A DNA stretch of 64,000 nucleotides from Streptosporangium saharense (GCF_014203715.1 NZ_JACHJP010000002.1:1116001-1180000); one strand, 5' to 3'. Positions 28,947 to 39,337 are shown, counted from the stretch's first letter. A program made the numbers and translations. Notes: generated by a model from the sequence alone, not told the origin.

Positions 28947-29024
28947 ATGCAGGCCGAGCTCCCATCGGCGATCCGCGGCCACCTCGCGCCGTGCCGCGCG
29001 CTGTCCTGTCCCTGTCGCCCCTGA
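28947..29024 (+). CDS. Leaderless cysteine-rich leader peptide (cysteine attenuator candidate)
   Basis: A 25-codon ORF, ATG at the predicted transcription start. It has three Cys codons close to the end, in PCRALSCPCRP just before TGA (Cys16, 21, 23). Poly-Cys leaderless ORFs that sense cysteine by ribosome stalling are established in mycobacteria upstream of sulfur genes. It precedes an LLM monooxygenase and amino-acid importer, a fitting target. The following 130 nt are C-rich and G-poor, suited to Rho loading. Not experimentally shown here. Confidence 0.6.
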   Translation: MQAELPSAIRGHLAPCRALSCPCRP

Positions 29025-29154
29025 CCCCGCGCCCTCAGTCCCGCGCGCCCGCCCCCCGGGCACCGCAGCACATACGCCGCACATCCGCCGCGCACCCGCC
29101 GTGGCGCCGCAACGCCCCCCGCCGCCCAGACGACCTGCCAGAAAGGCCTCAGTC

Positions 29155-30282
29155 ATGCCCGTCGAGTTCCTAGGCATAGGTGCCACGAACGACGGATCGG
29201 AGACGACGTCCCGCTCCGGGCCCGCGTTCGACAGACAGTTCACGCTACGGCTGGCGCGGGCCCACCACGAGCACGGCTGGGACCGGGTCCTGTTCGCCTA
29301 CGGCTCGGGCTCGCCGGACCCCGCGCAGGTCGCGGCCTACGTCGCCGGGCGGGTCGAGGGGCTCCAGATCCTGCTCGCCCACCGGCCCAACGTCTCCTAC
29401 CCGACGTTCGCCCTGAAGACCTTCGCCACGCTCGACCAGATCAGCGACGGCAGGCTGACGGTGCACTTCATCACCGGGGGCAACGGCCACGAGCAGGCCC
29501 GCGAGGGCGACTTCCTGTCCAAGGACCAGCGCTACGCGCGCACCCGGGAATACATCCAGATCGTCAAGAAGGGCTGGACGTCCAGGACCCCCTTCTCCCA
29601 CGAGGGCGAGCACTACCGCTTCGAGGACTTCCTGTCCGACGTCTTCCCCGTGCAGCAGCCCCGGCCCCGGGTCTCCTTCGGCGGCTCCTCCCCCGCGGCC
29701 TACGCGGCGGGCGGCGCCGAGGCCGACATCTACTGCCTGTGGGGCGAGCCGCTGGCCCAGACCGCAGAGCAGATCGCCGCGGTCAGGAGCGCGGCGCTCG
29801 CCTCGGGACGCAGGGACCTGCCCAGGTTCCAGGTGGCCTTCCGGCCCATCATCGCGCCGACCGAGGAGCGGGCCTGGGAGAAGGCGGCCCGCACGCTTGA
29901 GGCGATCAGGGCGCGCGGCACCTCCTCCCGGCGTCTTCCTCCCGGCCGCGCCCCGGAGAACGCGGGCTCGCAGCGGCTCGTCGCGATCGCGGCCGGAGGC
30001 GACAGGTACGACCGGGCGCTGTGGACCCCGACCGCGGCGGCCACCGGCGGGGCGGGCAACTCCACAGCCCTGGTCGGCACCCCGGAGACCGTGGCCCAGG
30101 CGCTGCTCGACTACTACGACCTCGGCGTCGAGATCCTCTCCGCCCGCGGCTACGACCTGCTTGAGGACGCCGTCGACTTCGGCCGTCACGTCATCCCCAT
30201 CGTCCGCGAGGAGGTGGCCAAGCGGGACCGTGAGCGCGAGGCCGCCGAGGCCGGACAGCAGACCAGTCTGGTCGGCCGGTGA
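29155..30282 (+). CDS. LLM-class FMNH2-dependent monooxygenase (SsuD-like)
   Basis: A 375-aa bacterial-luciferase-fold enzyme. SsuD-like features include EFLGIGATNDGS, FDRQFTLRLARAHHEHGWDR, QILLAHRPNVSYPTFALKTF and VHFITGGNGHEQAREGDFLS. It would use reduced FMN and O2 to split a C-S bond, releasing sulfite or a thiol. Relative to SsuD it has an Arg/Pro-rich insertion (TSSRRLPPGRAPENAG) near residue 260. ATG at 29155 follows AGAAAGG. It is the first structural gene of a five-gene operon; its TGA overlaps the permease GTG. A flavin reductase must come from elsewhere. Confidence 0.92.
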   Translation: MPVEFLGIGATNDGSETTSRSGPAFDRQFTLRLARAHHEHGWDRVLFAYGSGSPDPAQVAAYVAGRVEGLQILLAHRPNVSYPTFALKTFATLDQISDGRLTVHFITGGNGHEQAREGDFLSKDQRYARTREYIQIVKKGWTSRTPFSHEGEHYRFEDFLSDVFPVQQPRPRVSFGGSSPAAYAAGGAEADIYCLWGEPLAQTAEQIAAVRSAALASGRRDLPRFQVAFRPIIAPTEERAWEKAARTLEAIRARGTSSRRLPPGRAPENAGSQRLVAIAAGGDRYDRALWTPTAAATGGAGNSTALVGTPETVAQALLDYYDLGVEILSARGYDLLEDAVDFGRHVIPIVREEVAKRDREREAAEAGQQTSLVGR

Positions 30283-31166
30283 CCCGCCCCGCGGTCGAGA
30301 CGAGGCCGCAGGACAGCGAGGCCGTCGAAACGGCGGAGGCCCCGCCCACACTGAAGGTCGTCACCACCAAGCATCCGGGCCGGTGGGTGGCCGCGGCCGG
30401 GGTCGGCGTGCTGCTGGCCATGGCCGCCAGCGCGCTGATCACCAACCCCGCCTGGGACTGGAACGTCGTCGGGGAGTATCTCTTCGCGCCCTCGGTGCTG
30501 CACGCGGTGCTGTTCACCCTGCAGCTGACCGTGCTCGGCATCGGCATCGGCTTCCTGCTCGGCACCGTGATCGCGATCATGCGGCTGTCCAGGAACCCGC
30601 TGCTGTCGTCGGTCGCCTGGGGCTACGTCGCGCTGTTCCGGTCGATCCCGCTCATCCTGCAGCTACTGTTCTGGTACAACCTGGCGCTGCTGTACCAGCG
30701 GATCTCCTTCGGCGTCCCGTTCGGCCCCGCCTTCTTCGACATCGGGACCATGGACCTGATCAGCCCGGTCACCGCCGCCGTGCTGGGGCTCGGGCTGCAC
30801 CAGGCCGCCTACTGCTCCGAGATCGTCAGGGCGGGCCTGCTCTCCGTCGACCCGGGCCAGCGTGAGGCCGCCGCGGCGCTGGGCATCCCCTGGAGAAGGC
30901 AGCTTTTCAGGATCATCCTTCCGCAGGCGATGCGCTCGATCGTGCCCACCGCGGGCAACGAGATCATCGGCCTGGTCAAGGGCACCTCGGTGGTCTACAT
31001 CATGGCGCTGCCCGAGCTCTTCTACCAGATCCAGGTGATCTACAGCCGCAACGGCAGGGTCATCGCGCTGCTGCTGGTCGCGACCGTCTGGTACCTGATC
31101 ATCACCTCCGTGCTGTCCGTGGCGCAGCACTACGTCGAACGTCACTACGCCAGGGGTCGCAGATGA
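30279..31166 (+). CDS. Polar amino-acid ABC transporter permease
   Basis: A 295-aa protein of the His/Glu/Gln/Arg/cystine permease family. After a 40-residue cytoplasmic head come about five membrane helices. The EAA loop EAAAALGIPWRRQLFRIILP docks the ATPase, followed by QAMRSIVPTAGNEIIGLVKG. Start GTG 30279 overlaps the monooxygenase stop (GTGA). Probably forms a homodimer, since only one permease gene is present. Substrate inferred as a sulfur-containing amino acid or derivative from the operon. Confidence 0.93.
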   Translation: MTRPAVETRPQDSEAVETAEAPPTLKVVTTKHPGRWVAAAGVGVLLAMAASALITNPAWDWNVVGEYLFAPSVLHAVLFTLQLTVLGIGIGFLLGTVIAIMRLSRNPLLSSVAWGYVALFRSIPLILQLLFWYNLALLYQRISFGVPFGPAFFDIGTMDLISPVTAAVLGLGLHQAAYCSEIVRAGLLSVDPGQREAAAALGIPWRRQLFRIILPQAMRSIVPTAGNEIIGLVKGTSVVYIMALPELFYQIQVIYSRNGRVIALLLVATVWYLIITSVLSVAQHYVERHYARGRR

Positions 31167-31927
31167 GCGCCGCGATGGTCGATCTGCGGGACGTACACAA
31201 GAGCTTCGGCTCCCTGAAAGTCCTGCGCGGCGTCGATCTGCGGGTCGCCAGGGGCGAGGTCACCGTGATCCTCGGCCCCTCGGGCTCGGGCAAGTCGACC
31301 CTGCTGCGCACCGTCAACCACCTGGAGAAGGTGGACAGCGGATCGGTGCGCGTGGACGGCGAGCTGGTCGGCTACCGGCAGTCCGGCGACAGGCTCTACG
31401 AGCTGCGCGAGCGCGAGATCCTGCGGCAGCGGACCCGGATCGGGTTCGTCTTCCAGCACTTCAACCTCTTCCCGCACCTGACGGCGCTGGAGAACGTCGT
31501 CGAGGCGCCGCTGTCGGCGCAGCGCAGGCCAAAGGCCGAGGTGCACCGGCTGGCCGTACGGCTGCTCGACCGGGTGGGCCTGGCCGACAAGAAGGACGTC
31601 TACCCCGGCCAGCTGTCCGGCGGGCAGCAGCAGCGGGTCGCCATCGCCCGCGCGCTCGCCCTGGAACCGAAGGTCATCCTCTTCGACGAGCCGACCTCCG
31701 CGCTCGACCCCGAACTGGTCGGCGAGGTGCTCGACGTGGTGAAGGACCTCGCCAGGAGCGGCACCACCATGATCGTCGTCACCCACGAGGTCGGGTTCGC
31801 CCGTGAGGTGGCCGACACCGTCGTCTTCATGGACGACGGGCGCGTCGTCGAGCAGGGGCCACCCGCCCAGGTTCTCGACGCCCCCAGGCACGAGCGGACC
31901 CGTGTCTTCCTCAGCAAGGTCCTCTGA
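31163..31927 (+). CDS. Polar amino-acid ABC transporter ATP-binding protein
   Basis: A 254-aa ABC ATPase. Walker A is GPSGSGKSTLLRTVNHLE, the Q-loop is FVFQHFNLFPHLTALENV, the signature is LSGGQQQRVAIARALA, Walker B is VILFDEPTSALDPEL and the H-loop is VVTHEVGFAREVAD. It closely follows the GlnQ/TcyN pattern. ATG at 31163 overlaps the permease stop as ATGA. It energises the importer together with the permease and binding protein. Confidence 0.96.
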   Translation: MSAAMVDLRDVHKSFGSLKVLRGVDLRVARGEVTVILGPSGSGKSTLLRTVNHLEKVDSGSVRVDGELVGYRQSGDRLYELREREILRQRTRIGFVFQHFNLFPHLTALENVVEAPLSAQRRPKAEVHRLAVRLLDRVGLADKKDVYPGQLSGGQQQRVAIARALALEPKVILFDEPTSALDPELVGEVLDVVKDLARSGTTMIVVTHEVGFAREVADTVVFMDDGRVVEQGPPAQVLDAPRHERTRVFLSKVL

Positions 31928-31986
31928 AAACCGACAAATCCGAGCAGAACACCCCTCCACTGAAATCCCAGAAAAACAGGACTGAA

Positions 31987-32997
31987 ATGTCGTTCCTCTC
32001 CAGGTTCACGCCCGCCCTTCTCGCCGCGCCGCTTCTGCTCGCCGCCGCCTGCAGCTCGACCACGACCACCTCGGCGGCGCCGCAGGACAGCGCCAAGCCC
32101 GCGGACCAGGCGTCCGCCCCCGCGGAGGCCGGTGGCTCGAAGATCAACACCTCTCCGCAGCAGAACCGGATCCAGGCGGAGAAGGTCGACGCGATCGCCG
32201 CCCTGGTGCCCGAGGCGATCCGCTCGAAGGGCGAGCTGGTCGTCGGTTTCAGCGGTGACGGCGCGCCGCCGCTGACCTTCCTTGCCGACGACGACCGCAC
32301 CATCATCGGCGTGGAGACCGACCTCGCCCACATCGTGGCCGACGTCCTCGGCCTGAAGGCCAAGGACGAGGTCACCTCCTGGGAGAACCTGTTCCTCTCG
32401 GTGAAGTCCGGCAAGTACGACGTGGCCTTCAACAACGTCACCGTGACCGAGGAGCGCAAGGACATCTACGACTTCGCCACCTACCGGGTCGACCAGCTCG
32501 CCTGGCAGACGGCGAAGAACAACCCGATCACCTCGATCAAGCAGCCCTCCGACATCGCGGGCCGCAGGGTCGCGGTCGGCTCCGGCACCAACCAGGAGAA
32601 GATCCTGGTCGACTGGGACGCGCAGAACCAGAAGGCGGGTCTGAAGCCCGCGCAGATCCAGAACTACCAGAAGTACGTCGACGCCCTGCTCTCCCTGAAG
32701 TCGGGCCGCATCGAGGCCTACTTCGGCCCCAACCCCTCCCTCGCCTACCAGGACGCCGTCGGCGGTGACACCAAGATCGTCGGTACGGTCTCCGGCGCCG
32801 GTCCCGACCTGCAGGGCCTGATCGCGGCCATGACCAAGAAGGACAACGGCCTCGTCAAGCCGCTCAGCGCCGCGATCAACGAGCTGATCAAGAACGGCAA
32901 GTACGGCGAGGTGCTCAAGCGCTGGAACCTCACCAACGAGGCCATCCCCGAGTCGCTGGTCAACCCGCCCGGCCTGCCCAGGCAGACGGCGAAGTGA
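31987..32997 (+). CDS. Polar amino-acid ABC transporter substrate-binding lipoprotein
   Basis: A 336-aa family-3 solute-binding protein. The lipoprotein signal ends LLLAAACSSTTTT with the lipid-modified Cys at about residue 22. A Ser/Thr/Ala/Pro-rich linker follows, then two lobes (GELVVGFSGDGAPPLTFLAD; GVETDLAHIVADVLGL; DVAFNNVTVTEERKDIYDFA). The last is the usual ligand-binding segment. It is encoded 59 nt after the ATPase, and its TGA overlaps the GNAT start. Captures the imported compound outside the cell. Confidence 0.94.
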   Translation: MSFLSRFTPALLAAPLLLAAACSSTTTTSAAPQDSAKPADQASAPAEAGGSKINTSPQQNRIQAEKVDAIAALVPEAIRSKGELVVGFSGDGAPPLTFLADDDRTIIGVETDLAHIVADVLGLKAKDEVTSWENLFLSVKSGKYDVAFNNVTVTEERKDIYDFATYRVDQLAWQTAKNNPITSIKQPSDIAGRRVAVGSGTNQEKILVDWDAQNQKAGLKPAQIQNYQKYVDALLSLKSGRIEAYFGPNPSLAYQDAVGGDTKIVGTVSGAGPDLQGLIAAMTKKDNGLVKPLSAAINELIKNGKYGEVLKRWNLTNEAIPESLVNPPGLPRQTAK

Positions 32998-33491
32998 CGA
33001 CGGAGGCCGTCCAGGTCCGCCACGTCACGGTCCGCGACCCGCGGGTCAGGCCGCTGCTCGACGACCTGCACCTGGAGTACACCAGCCGCTACGGCCCGAA
33101 CGACGAGCTCAACAGCTATCCCGACGACGAGTTCACCGCTCCCCGGGGCGGGGCGTTCCTGATCCTCGTCGAGGACGGTCTGACGGTCGCCGGGGGCGCG
33201 CTGCGCCACCACGACGAGCGGACCGCCGAGTTCAAGCGGATCTGGACGCACCCCGGTCACCGGCGGCGCGGTCTCGGAGCCGCCGTCGTGCGCGAGCTGG
33301 AGCACACGGCCGTACGGCGGGGCTACCGGAGGGTCTACCTGACCACGGGACCCCGGCAGCCGGAGGCCACGGCTCTCTACCTGGCCGCCGGATACACCCC
33401 GCTCTACGACCTGGGCGCCGATCCCGAGGCCGTCGGGCCGCATCCCTTCGAGAAGGATCTCGGGCCGCTGGCCCAGGAGATCCACGGATAG
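32994..33491 (+). CDS. GNAT family N-acetyltransferase of the sulfur operon
   Basis: A 165-aa GNAT protein. The acetyl-CoA loop is RIWTHPGHRRRGLGAAVVRE, followed by TGPRQPEATALYLAAGYTPL. Start GTG at 32994 overlaps the binding-protein stop (GTGA), so it is translated as part of the import operon. In the Bacillus ytm system a GNAT acetylates S-modified cysteines before an LLM monooxygenase cleaves them. The same pairing here suggests that role (inference). Confidence 0.9.
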   Translation: MTTEAVQVRHVTVRDPRVRPLLDDLHLEYTSRYGPNDELNSYPDDEFTAPRGGAFLILVEDGLTVAGGALRHHDERTAEFKRIWTHPGHRRRGLGAAVVRELEHTAVRRGYRRVYLTTGPRQPEATALYLAAGYTPLYDLGADPEAVGPHPFEKDLGPLAQEIHG

Positions 33492-33493
33492 CT

Positions 33494-33533
33494 CCCGGGC
33501 GGCGCGCCATCCTCGTGCCGCGCGCCGCCCGGG
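33494..33533. terminator. Bidirectional terminator between the sulfur operon and ABC exporter
   Basis: CCCGGGCGGCGCG (33494-33506) pairs perfectly with 33521-33533, plus one more pair, over a 12-14-nt loop. It starts 2 nt after the GNAT stop and faces the convergent exporter gene. Confidence 0.75.
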
Positions 33534-33552
33534 TCCCCTCTGTACCGGGGTG

Positions 33553-35321
33553 TCAGGACCTCGCGGCCGAGACCCAGGAGGCGTGCAGGCCCGCGTAGAC
33601 GCCCGGCTCGCCGACCAGCTCCGCGTGCGGGCCGCGCTGGACGACGCGGCCCGCGTCGAAGACCAGCACCTCGTCCGCGGCCTCCGCGGTGGACAGGCGG
33701 TGGGCGATGGAGACGGCGGTACGGCCCCGCGTCACCCCGTCCAGCGCGCGGGCCAGCCGTACCTCGGTGGCCGGGTCGACCGCGGAGGTGGCCTCGTCGA
33801 GCAGCAGGAGGTCCGGGTCGGCCAGGTAGGCGCGGACCAGGGCGACGAGCTGGCGCTCCCCCGCCGACAGGGACTCACCCCGCTGGCCGACCGGGGTGTC
33901 CAGGCCCTCCGGCAGCCCTTCGAGCCAGTCGGCCAGCCCCAGCTCGGTCAGGGCCAGCAGGATCTCCTCGCGCGTCGCGGAGGGACGGCCGAAGCGGATG
34001 TTCTCCTCCAGGGTGCCGTCGAACAGGAAGCCGTCCTGCGGCACCATGACGATGCGCTCGCGCAGCGAGGAGAAACGGACCCCCCGCAGGTCGTGCCCGT
34101 CCACGGTGACCCGTCCCGAGACCGGGTCCATCAGGCGGGTCAGCAGCTTGGCGAAGGTCGTCTTGCCGGAGCCGGTCTCCCCGACGACCGCGATCCGCGA
34201 GCGCGGCGGGATGTCGAGCGTGACGTCGGTCAGCACCGGAGCGCCGCCCGGGTAGGCGAAGCCGACCTCCTCGAAGGAGACGGAGATGGGGCCGCGCGGC
34301 AGCTCGACGCCGTCCTCGCCGGGGTCGGCGACGTCCGGCGGCGTGTCGAGCACGCCGAGGATGCGGCGCCAGCCCGCGATGGCGTTCTGCGCCTCGTTGA
34401 GCATCTCGGTCGCGGTCTGCATCGGCGAGACGAACAGCGTGATCAGGAACAGGAAGGCGATCAGGCGTCCCGCGGTGATGTCCCCGGCGACGCCGAGCCG
34501 GACCCCGATCAGCACGACCGCGGTCGTGGCCAGCGCCGCGACGATCTCGGTCACCGGGAAGACCGTGGCCACGATGCGCTGGGTGCGGGCCTGGGCCGCC
34601 TTGTTCGCCTCGATGGCCACGTCCAGCCGCTCGGCGGTACGGGCCTCCGAGCCGTGGGCCCTGATCACCGCGGCCCCGACGACCGACTCGCCGACCGCGG
34701 CGAGCAGGTCGCCCGCGCGCTCGCGCACCTGCGTGTAGGCGCTGGACAGCCAGCGCTGGAAGCGCGGCAGCACGACCAGCAGCGGCAGGAAGCACACCCA
34801 GACCGTCAGGGCGAGCTGCCAGGAGTAGACGAACATCAGCACGGTCGCGACGAGGAGCTGGCCCATGGCGATGATGATCATCAGCCCGCCCCACTGCATG
34901 AAGACGCTGATCTGGTCCACGTCCCCGGTGACCCTGGAGACCAGGGCGCCGCGCCGCTCGGAGTTCTGGGTGAGCACGGACAGGTCGTGCACGTGCCGGA
35001 AGCCGCGTGTCCTGAGCGTGGCGAGGGAGGCCTCGGTCGCCCGGTACAGGCGCACGTTCATCAAATAGGCGCACAGCGCGGTGAGCACGACGGCCGCCGC
35101 GCACAGCAGCACGGCGGTGCGGATGTAGGGCAGGTCGGGGATCGAGCCCTTCAGTCCCCTGTCGATGGTCTGCTGGACGGCGATCGGGACGATGACCTTG
35201 CCGACCGTCGCCAGCACGGCGAGGGCAAGCGTCCCGACCATCCCCTTGCGAAACTCCGGTGTCAGCGACAGGCCGTGCCGTACGGTGGCCAGCGCCGACC
35301 TTTCGACTCCGTGGAGCGAGC

Positions 35322-35325
<4 letters not shown>
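33553..35325 (-). CDS. ABC exporter half-transporter with intact NBD (heterodimer partner B)
   Basis: A 590-aa fused membrane/ATPase protein with six membrane helices (about 25-320). The NBD has Walker A VVGETGSGKTTFAKLLTRLM, Q-loop MVPQDGFLFDGTL, signature LSAGERQLVALVRAYL, Walker B LLLLDEATSAVDP with catalytic Glu, and H-loop SIAHRLSTAEAADE. Start GTG at 35325 overlaps the partner's stop (GTGA). It pairs with the preceding half-transporter, which lacks two catalytic residues. Substrate unknown; lipids, peptides or drugs are typical. Confidence 0.93.
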
Positions 35326-37130
<1,805 letters not shown>

Positions 37131-37153
37131 TCGGGGGGTGTCCTTTCGATGAG

Positions 37154-37180
37154 ACTGTCACTACTTATGTGACTATCACT
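37154..37180. promoter_or_regulatory. Possible operator upstream of the ABC exporter
   Basis: GTCAC-N7-GTGAC (37157-37173) is an inverted repeat. GTGA-CTA-TCAC (37169-37179) overlaps it, and ACTGTCACT / ACTATCACT recur 18 nt apart. A repressor site controlling the exporter is likely; no regulator gene is adjacent. Confidence 0.4.
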
Positions 37181-37347
37181 CTCAATCAAGCGCTTATTCC
37201 CCCATGCCCCTGAATCCGGTGTTTTCGTGGCGCGGAGCCACGTCCTGGGCGCGAAGGTTGTCCGGTTCGACCACCCCCTAGGGCGATTTCACATAGTGCC
37301 GGATATATCACTCTACGTCATGCGAGGGGCGTTGTTAGGATCGTCGG

Positions 37348-37980
37348 ATGACCCATGCCAGCGCCGAGCGCGCCGCGCTCGCCGACCTGCTCGACCGGCT
37401 CGGCCAGGGCGCCCCGACCCTCTGCGAGGGCTGGACCACCTTCGACCTCGCCGCCCACCTCGTGCTGCGGGAGAGGCGCCTGGACGCCGCGGGCGGCATC
37501 GCGTTCGCCCCGCTGGCCGGGCGCACCGCCGCGGTTCAGGAGTCCCTGAAGGTGAGGTACGGCCACGCGGGCCTGACCGAGCTGGTCCGCACCGGCCCCG
37601 CGGGCGTCTACGGCCTGGTCCCCGGGCTGGACGAACTGGTCAACACCCTGGAGTTCTTCGTCCACCACGAGGACGTCCGGCGCGCCCAGCCTGACTGGGA
37701 GCCGCGCGAGCTTCCTCCCGGCCTCGACGAGATCCTCTGGAAACGGCTGCGGATCCTGGGACGTGTGCAACTGCGCAGATCCCCGGTCGGCGTCGTGCTG
37801 CACCGCACCGGCGGCGGCGTCGTGCTCGGCGGCCCCAGGGACGGCGGCAGGGTCGAGGTGCGGGGCACCGCGGGCGAGCTGACGCTGTTCTGCCTCGGCC
37901 GCCAGCGGCACGCCAGGGTCGAGACGGTCGGCTCCGGCGAGGCCGTCTCCCGGCTGCTGGGCACGTCCCTGGGCCTGTGA
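37348..37980 (+). CDS. TIGR03085-type DinB-like metal-binding protein
   Basis: A 210-aa four-helix DinB/mycothiol-dependent-fold protein of an actinobacterial family. Features: LCEGWTTFDLAAHLVLRERR with a metal His, LEFFVHHEDVRRAQPDWEPR with HHEDVRR (second metal site), and the C-terminal SCP2-like half ending LLGTSLGL. Probably a mycothiol-dependent or metal-binding transferase; no substrate is known. ATG at 37348. Convergent with the oxygenase-fold gene. Confidence 0.85.
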   Translation: MTHASAERAALADLLDRLGQGAPTLCEGWTTFDLAAHLVLRERRLDAAGGIAFAPLAGRTAAVQESLKVRYGHAGLTELVRTGPAGVYGLVPGLDELVNTLEFFVHHEDVRRAQPDWEPRELPPGLDEILWKRLRILGRVQLRRSPVGVVLHRTGGGVVLGGPRDGGRVEVRGTAGELTLFCLGRQRHARVETVGSGEAVSRLLGTSLGL

Positions 37981-38006
37981 CCGAGCGGCCCTGAGACGGG
38001 CCCCGG

Positions 38007-39014
38007 TCAGCCGCACAGGCGCAGCAGCGGGCGGTGCGGGTCGGAGTAGTGGTCCAGGACGCCGTCGCAGAAGCCCGCGTACGTCTCCATGAACAGGTGC
38101 GCCTTGGCCTGCCAGCTCCGCTCGGTCTCCTCGTCGATCCCGGGCATCCTGGCGAACAGCGCGCGGCTGAGCGCCCCGTGGCGGCGGGCCGCCCCGGCCC
38201 TGGCGTGCGCGCGCATCGGCTCGACGAAGCCGGGGGTCAGCCCGACCGTCTCGCAGGCGGCCAGGAAGGGGCAGCGGGCGACGGGCTCCTCGTTGTCCGC
38301 CTCAAGGCGCTCCTCGATGACGCCGAGCGTGGCGACGAAGAACAGCGGGTCGGTCCGCGCCCACCAGGACAGCATCTTGATCAGGGCCGCGGTCGTCGGC
38401 AGCGGGCGGGCACGCAGCAGGTCGCCGCGGGTGGCGCCGAGGGACCTGAAGGCGCGCACCGCGACGTCGTCGTGACGGCTCCCCCTGCGGTCGAAGTCGT
38501 CGAGCGCCTGCCTGAGGTCGGCGTTCTCCGCCAGGGTCTGTACGGCCGAGCCGAGCCCGCTCTCCCTGGAGAGCAGGAACCAGTTCTCAAGGCCGAAGCC
38601 GAAGAAGACGTTGGGGTGCAGCCGCTGCGGGCGCTCCAGGATGCGCCGCCAGAACGGGCCGGTGAGGACCAGGTCCTCAAGGAGGTCGTTGAGCAGGCCC
38701 TCAAGACGGGCCAGGGCGGCCGTTCCCGGGGAGACGACGGGCACGGCGCCCTCGTCGATCAGCCCCCACCCCACGGCGGGCTCGACGACCTCGCGCACCA
38801 CCTCGCCGTCGAGGCCGGTCTCGCGCTCCAGGTCCTCAATGGTCCTGCTGCCGTCGAGGCGCCCAAGCAGGTCGAGGAAACCGTCCCTGCTCACGCCATC
38901 GGGGACGTCGACCTCCACAATCCCTGAGGGGGTATGCAATTCCGCCTCGCCCTTCTCGCCGATGCGAAGGGAGGCTCGCAGACAAGGCTTCACCGGGAGG
39001 GAGTTCACAGCCAA
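38007..39014 (-). CDS. Winged-helix (RRE-like) plus heme-oxygenase-fold protein
   Basis: A 335-aa protein. Residues about 5-85 (KPCLRASLRIGEKGEAELHT, then LDLLGRLDGSRTIEDLERET) resemble the winged-helix heads of RiPP-modifying proteins. Residues about 100-335 are all-helical and match heme-oxygenase-like TenA/PqqC/di-iron oxygenases. Candidate metal ligands include the Glu of FFGFGLENWFLLSRE, a Glu in TLGVIEERLE, and His in MRAHARAGAARRH. TTG at 39014 is selected: AAGGAA lies 7 nt upstream; GTG at 39008 is the alternative. No precursor peptide is evident, so a RiPP role is only a guess. Confidence 0.7.
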   Translation of the reverse strand: MAVNSLPVKPCLRASLRIGEKGEAELHTPSGIVEVDVPDGVSRDGFLDLLGRLDGSRTIEDLERETGLDGEVVREVVEPAVGWGLIDEGAVPVVSPGTAALARLEGLLNDLLEDLVLTGPFWRRILERPQRLHPNVFFGFGLENWFLLSRESGLGSAVQTLAENADLRQALDDFDRRGSRHDDVAVRAFRSLGATRGDLLRARPLPTTAALIKMLSWWARTDPLFFVATLGVIEERLEADNEEPVARCPFLAACETVGLTPGFVEPMRAHARAGAARRHGALSRALFARMPGIDEETERSWQAKAHLFMETYAGFCDGVLDHYSDPHRPLLRLCG

Positions 39015-39261
39015 TGTCAATTTCCTTTGATGTCGGAGAACGCGCGAAGCGAGATGACACACGGGAGGAAGGCCCGTAGCCAGGACACCGACCCCCCTGG
39101 TCGGTCACGGCCGGTCACATCATCGGTGAGCGGCAGAAACGGCGGTCACCCCGGCACAACGCTTGATCCGCACGGCACACCCCCTCGTCTCCCCGTAGAT
39201 CGCAGAAACTGCCCCGCCGTACATACTGGCAGATTTACCAGCATGCTCCGATCAATGTCAG

Positions 39262-39290
39262 ACATTAAAGCTGTTACATACGCCCGTCAA
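39262..39290 (-). promoter_or_regulatory. Promoter of the oxygenase-fold gene with operator on the -10
   Basis: On the minus strand TTGACG (39290-39285), a 17-nt spacer and TAATGT (39267-39262). The perfect palindrome AATGTC-A-GACATT (39254-39266) covers the -10 and start point, a position suited to repression. Confidence 0.6.
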
Positions 39291-39293
39291 CCC

Positions 39294-39337
39294 TGACATA
39301 CTCAGTTGACATGAATCCCAATTTTCAGTTGATGTCA
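39294..39337. repeat. TGACAT/ATGTCA and CAGTTGA repeat cluster
   Basis: TGACAT at 39294-39299 and 39307-39312, ATGTCA at 39332-39337, and CAGTTGA at 39303-39309 and 39326-39332 lie just upstream of the -35. The half-site matches those in the palindrome downstream, pointing to one regulator binding several sites. Confidence 0.5.

Noticed and set aside
28912-29154. N-terminal extension of the LLM monooxygenase
   Set aside because: The region is C-rich, Pro/Arg/Ala-coding low complexity; the enzyme homology and the AGAAAGG site point to ATG at 29155.
39146-39244. Minus-strand 32-codon ORF (MLVNLPVCTAGQFLRSTG...) as a precursor peptide for the oxygenase-fold protein
   Set aside because: It uses many codons rare in this genome (GTA, AAT, CCA, CGA), its GGAG lies only 1 nt from ATG, and no leader/core pattern is clear.
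38934-39296. Plus-strand 120-codon ORF over the oxygenase promoter
   Set aside because: No ribosome site, composition unlike neighbours, and it overlaps promoter elements and the start of the minus-strand gene.
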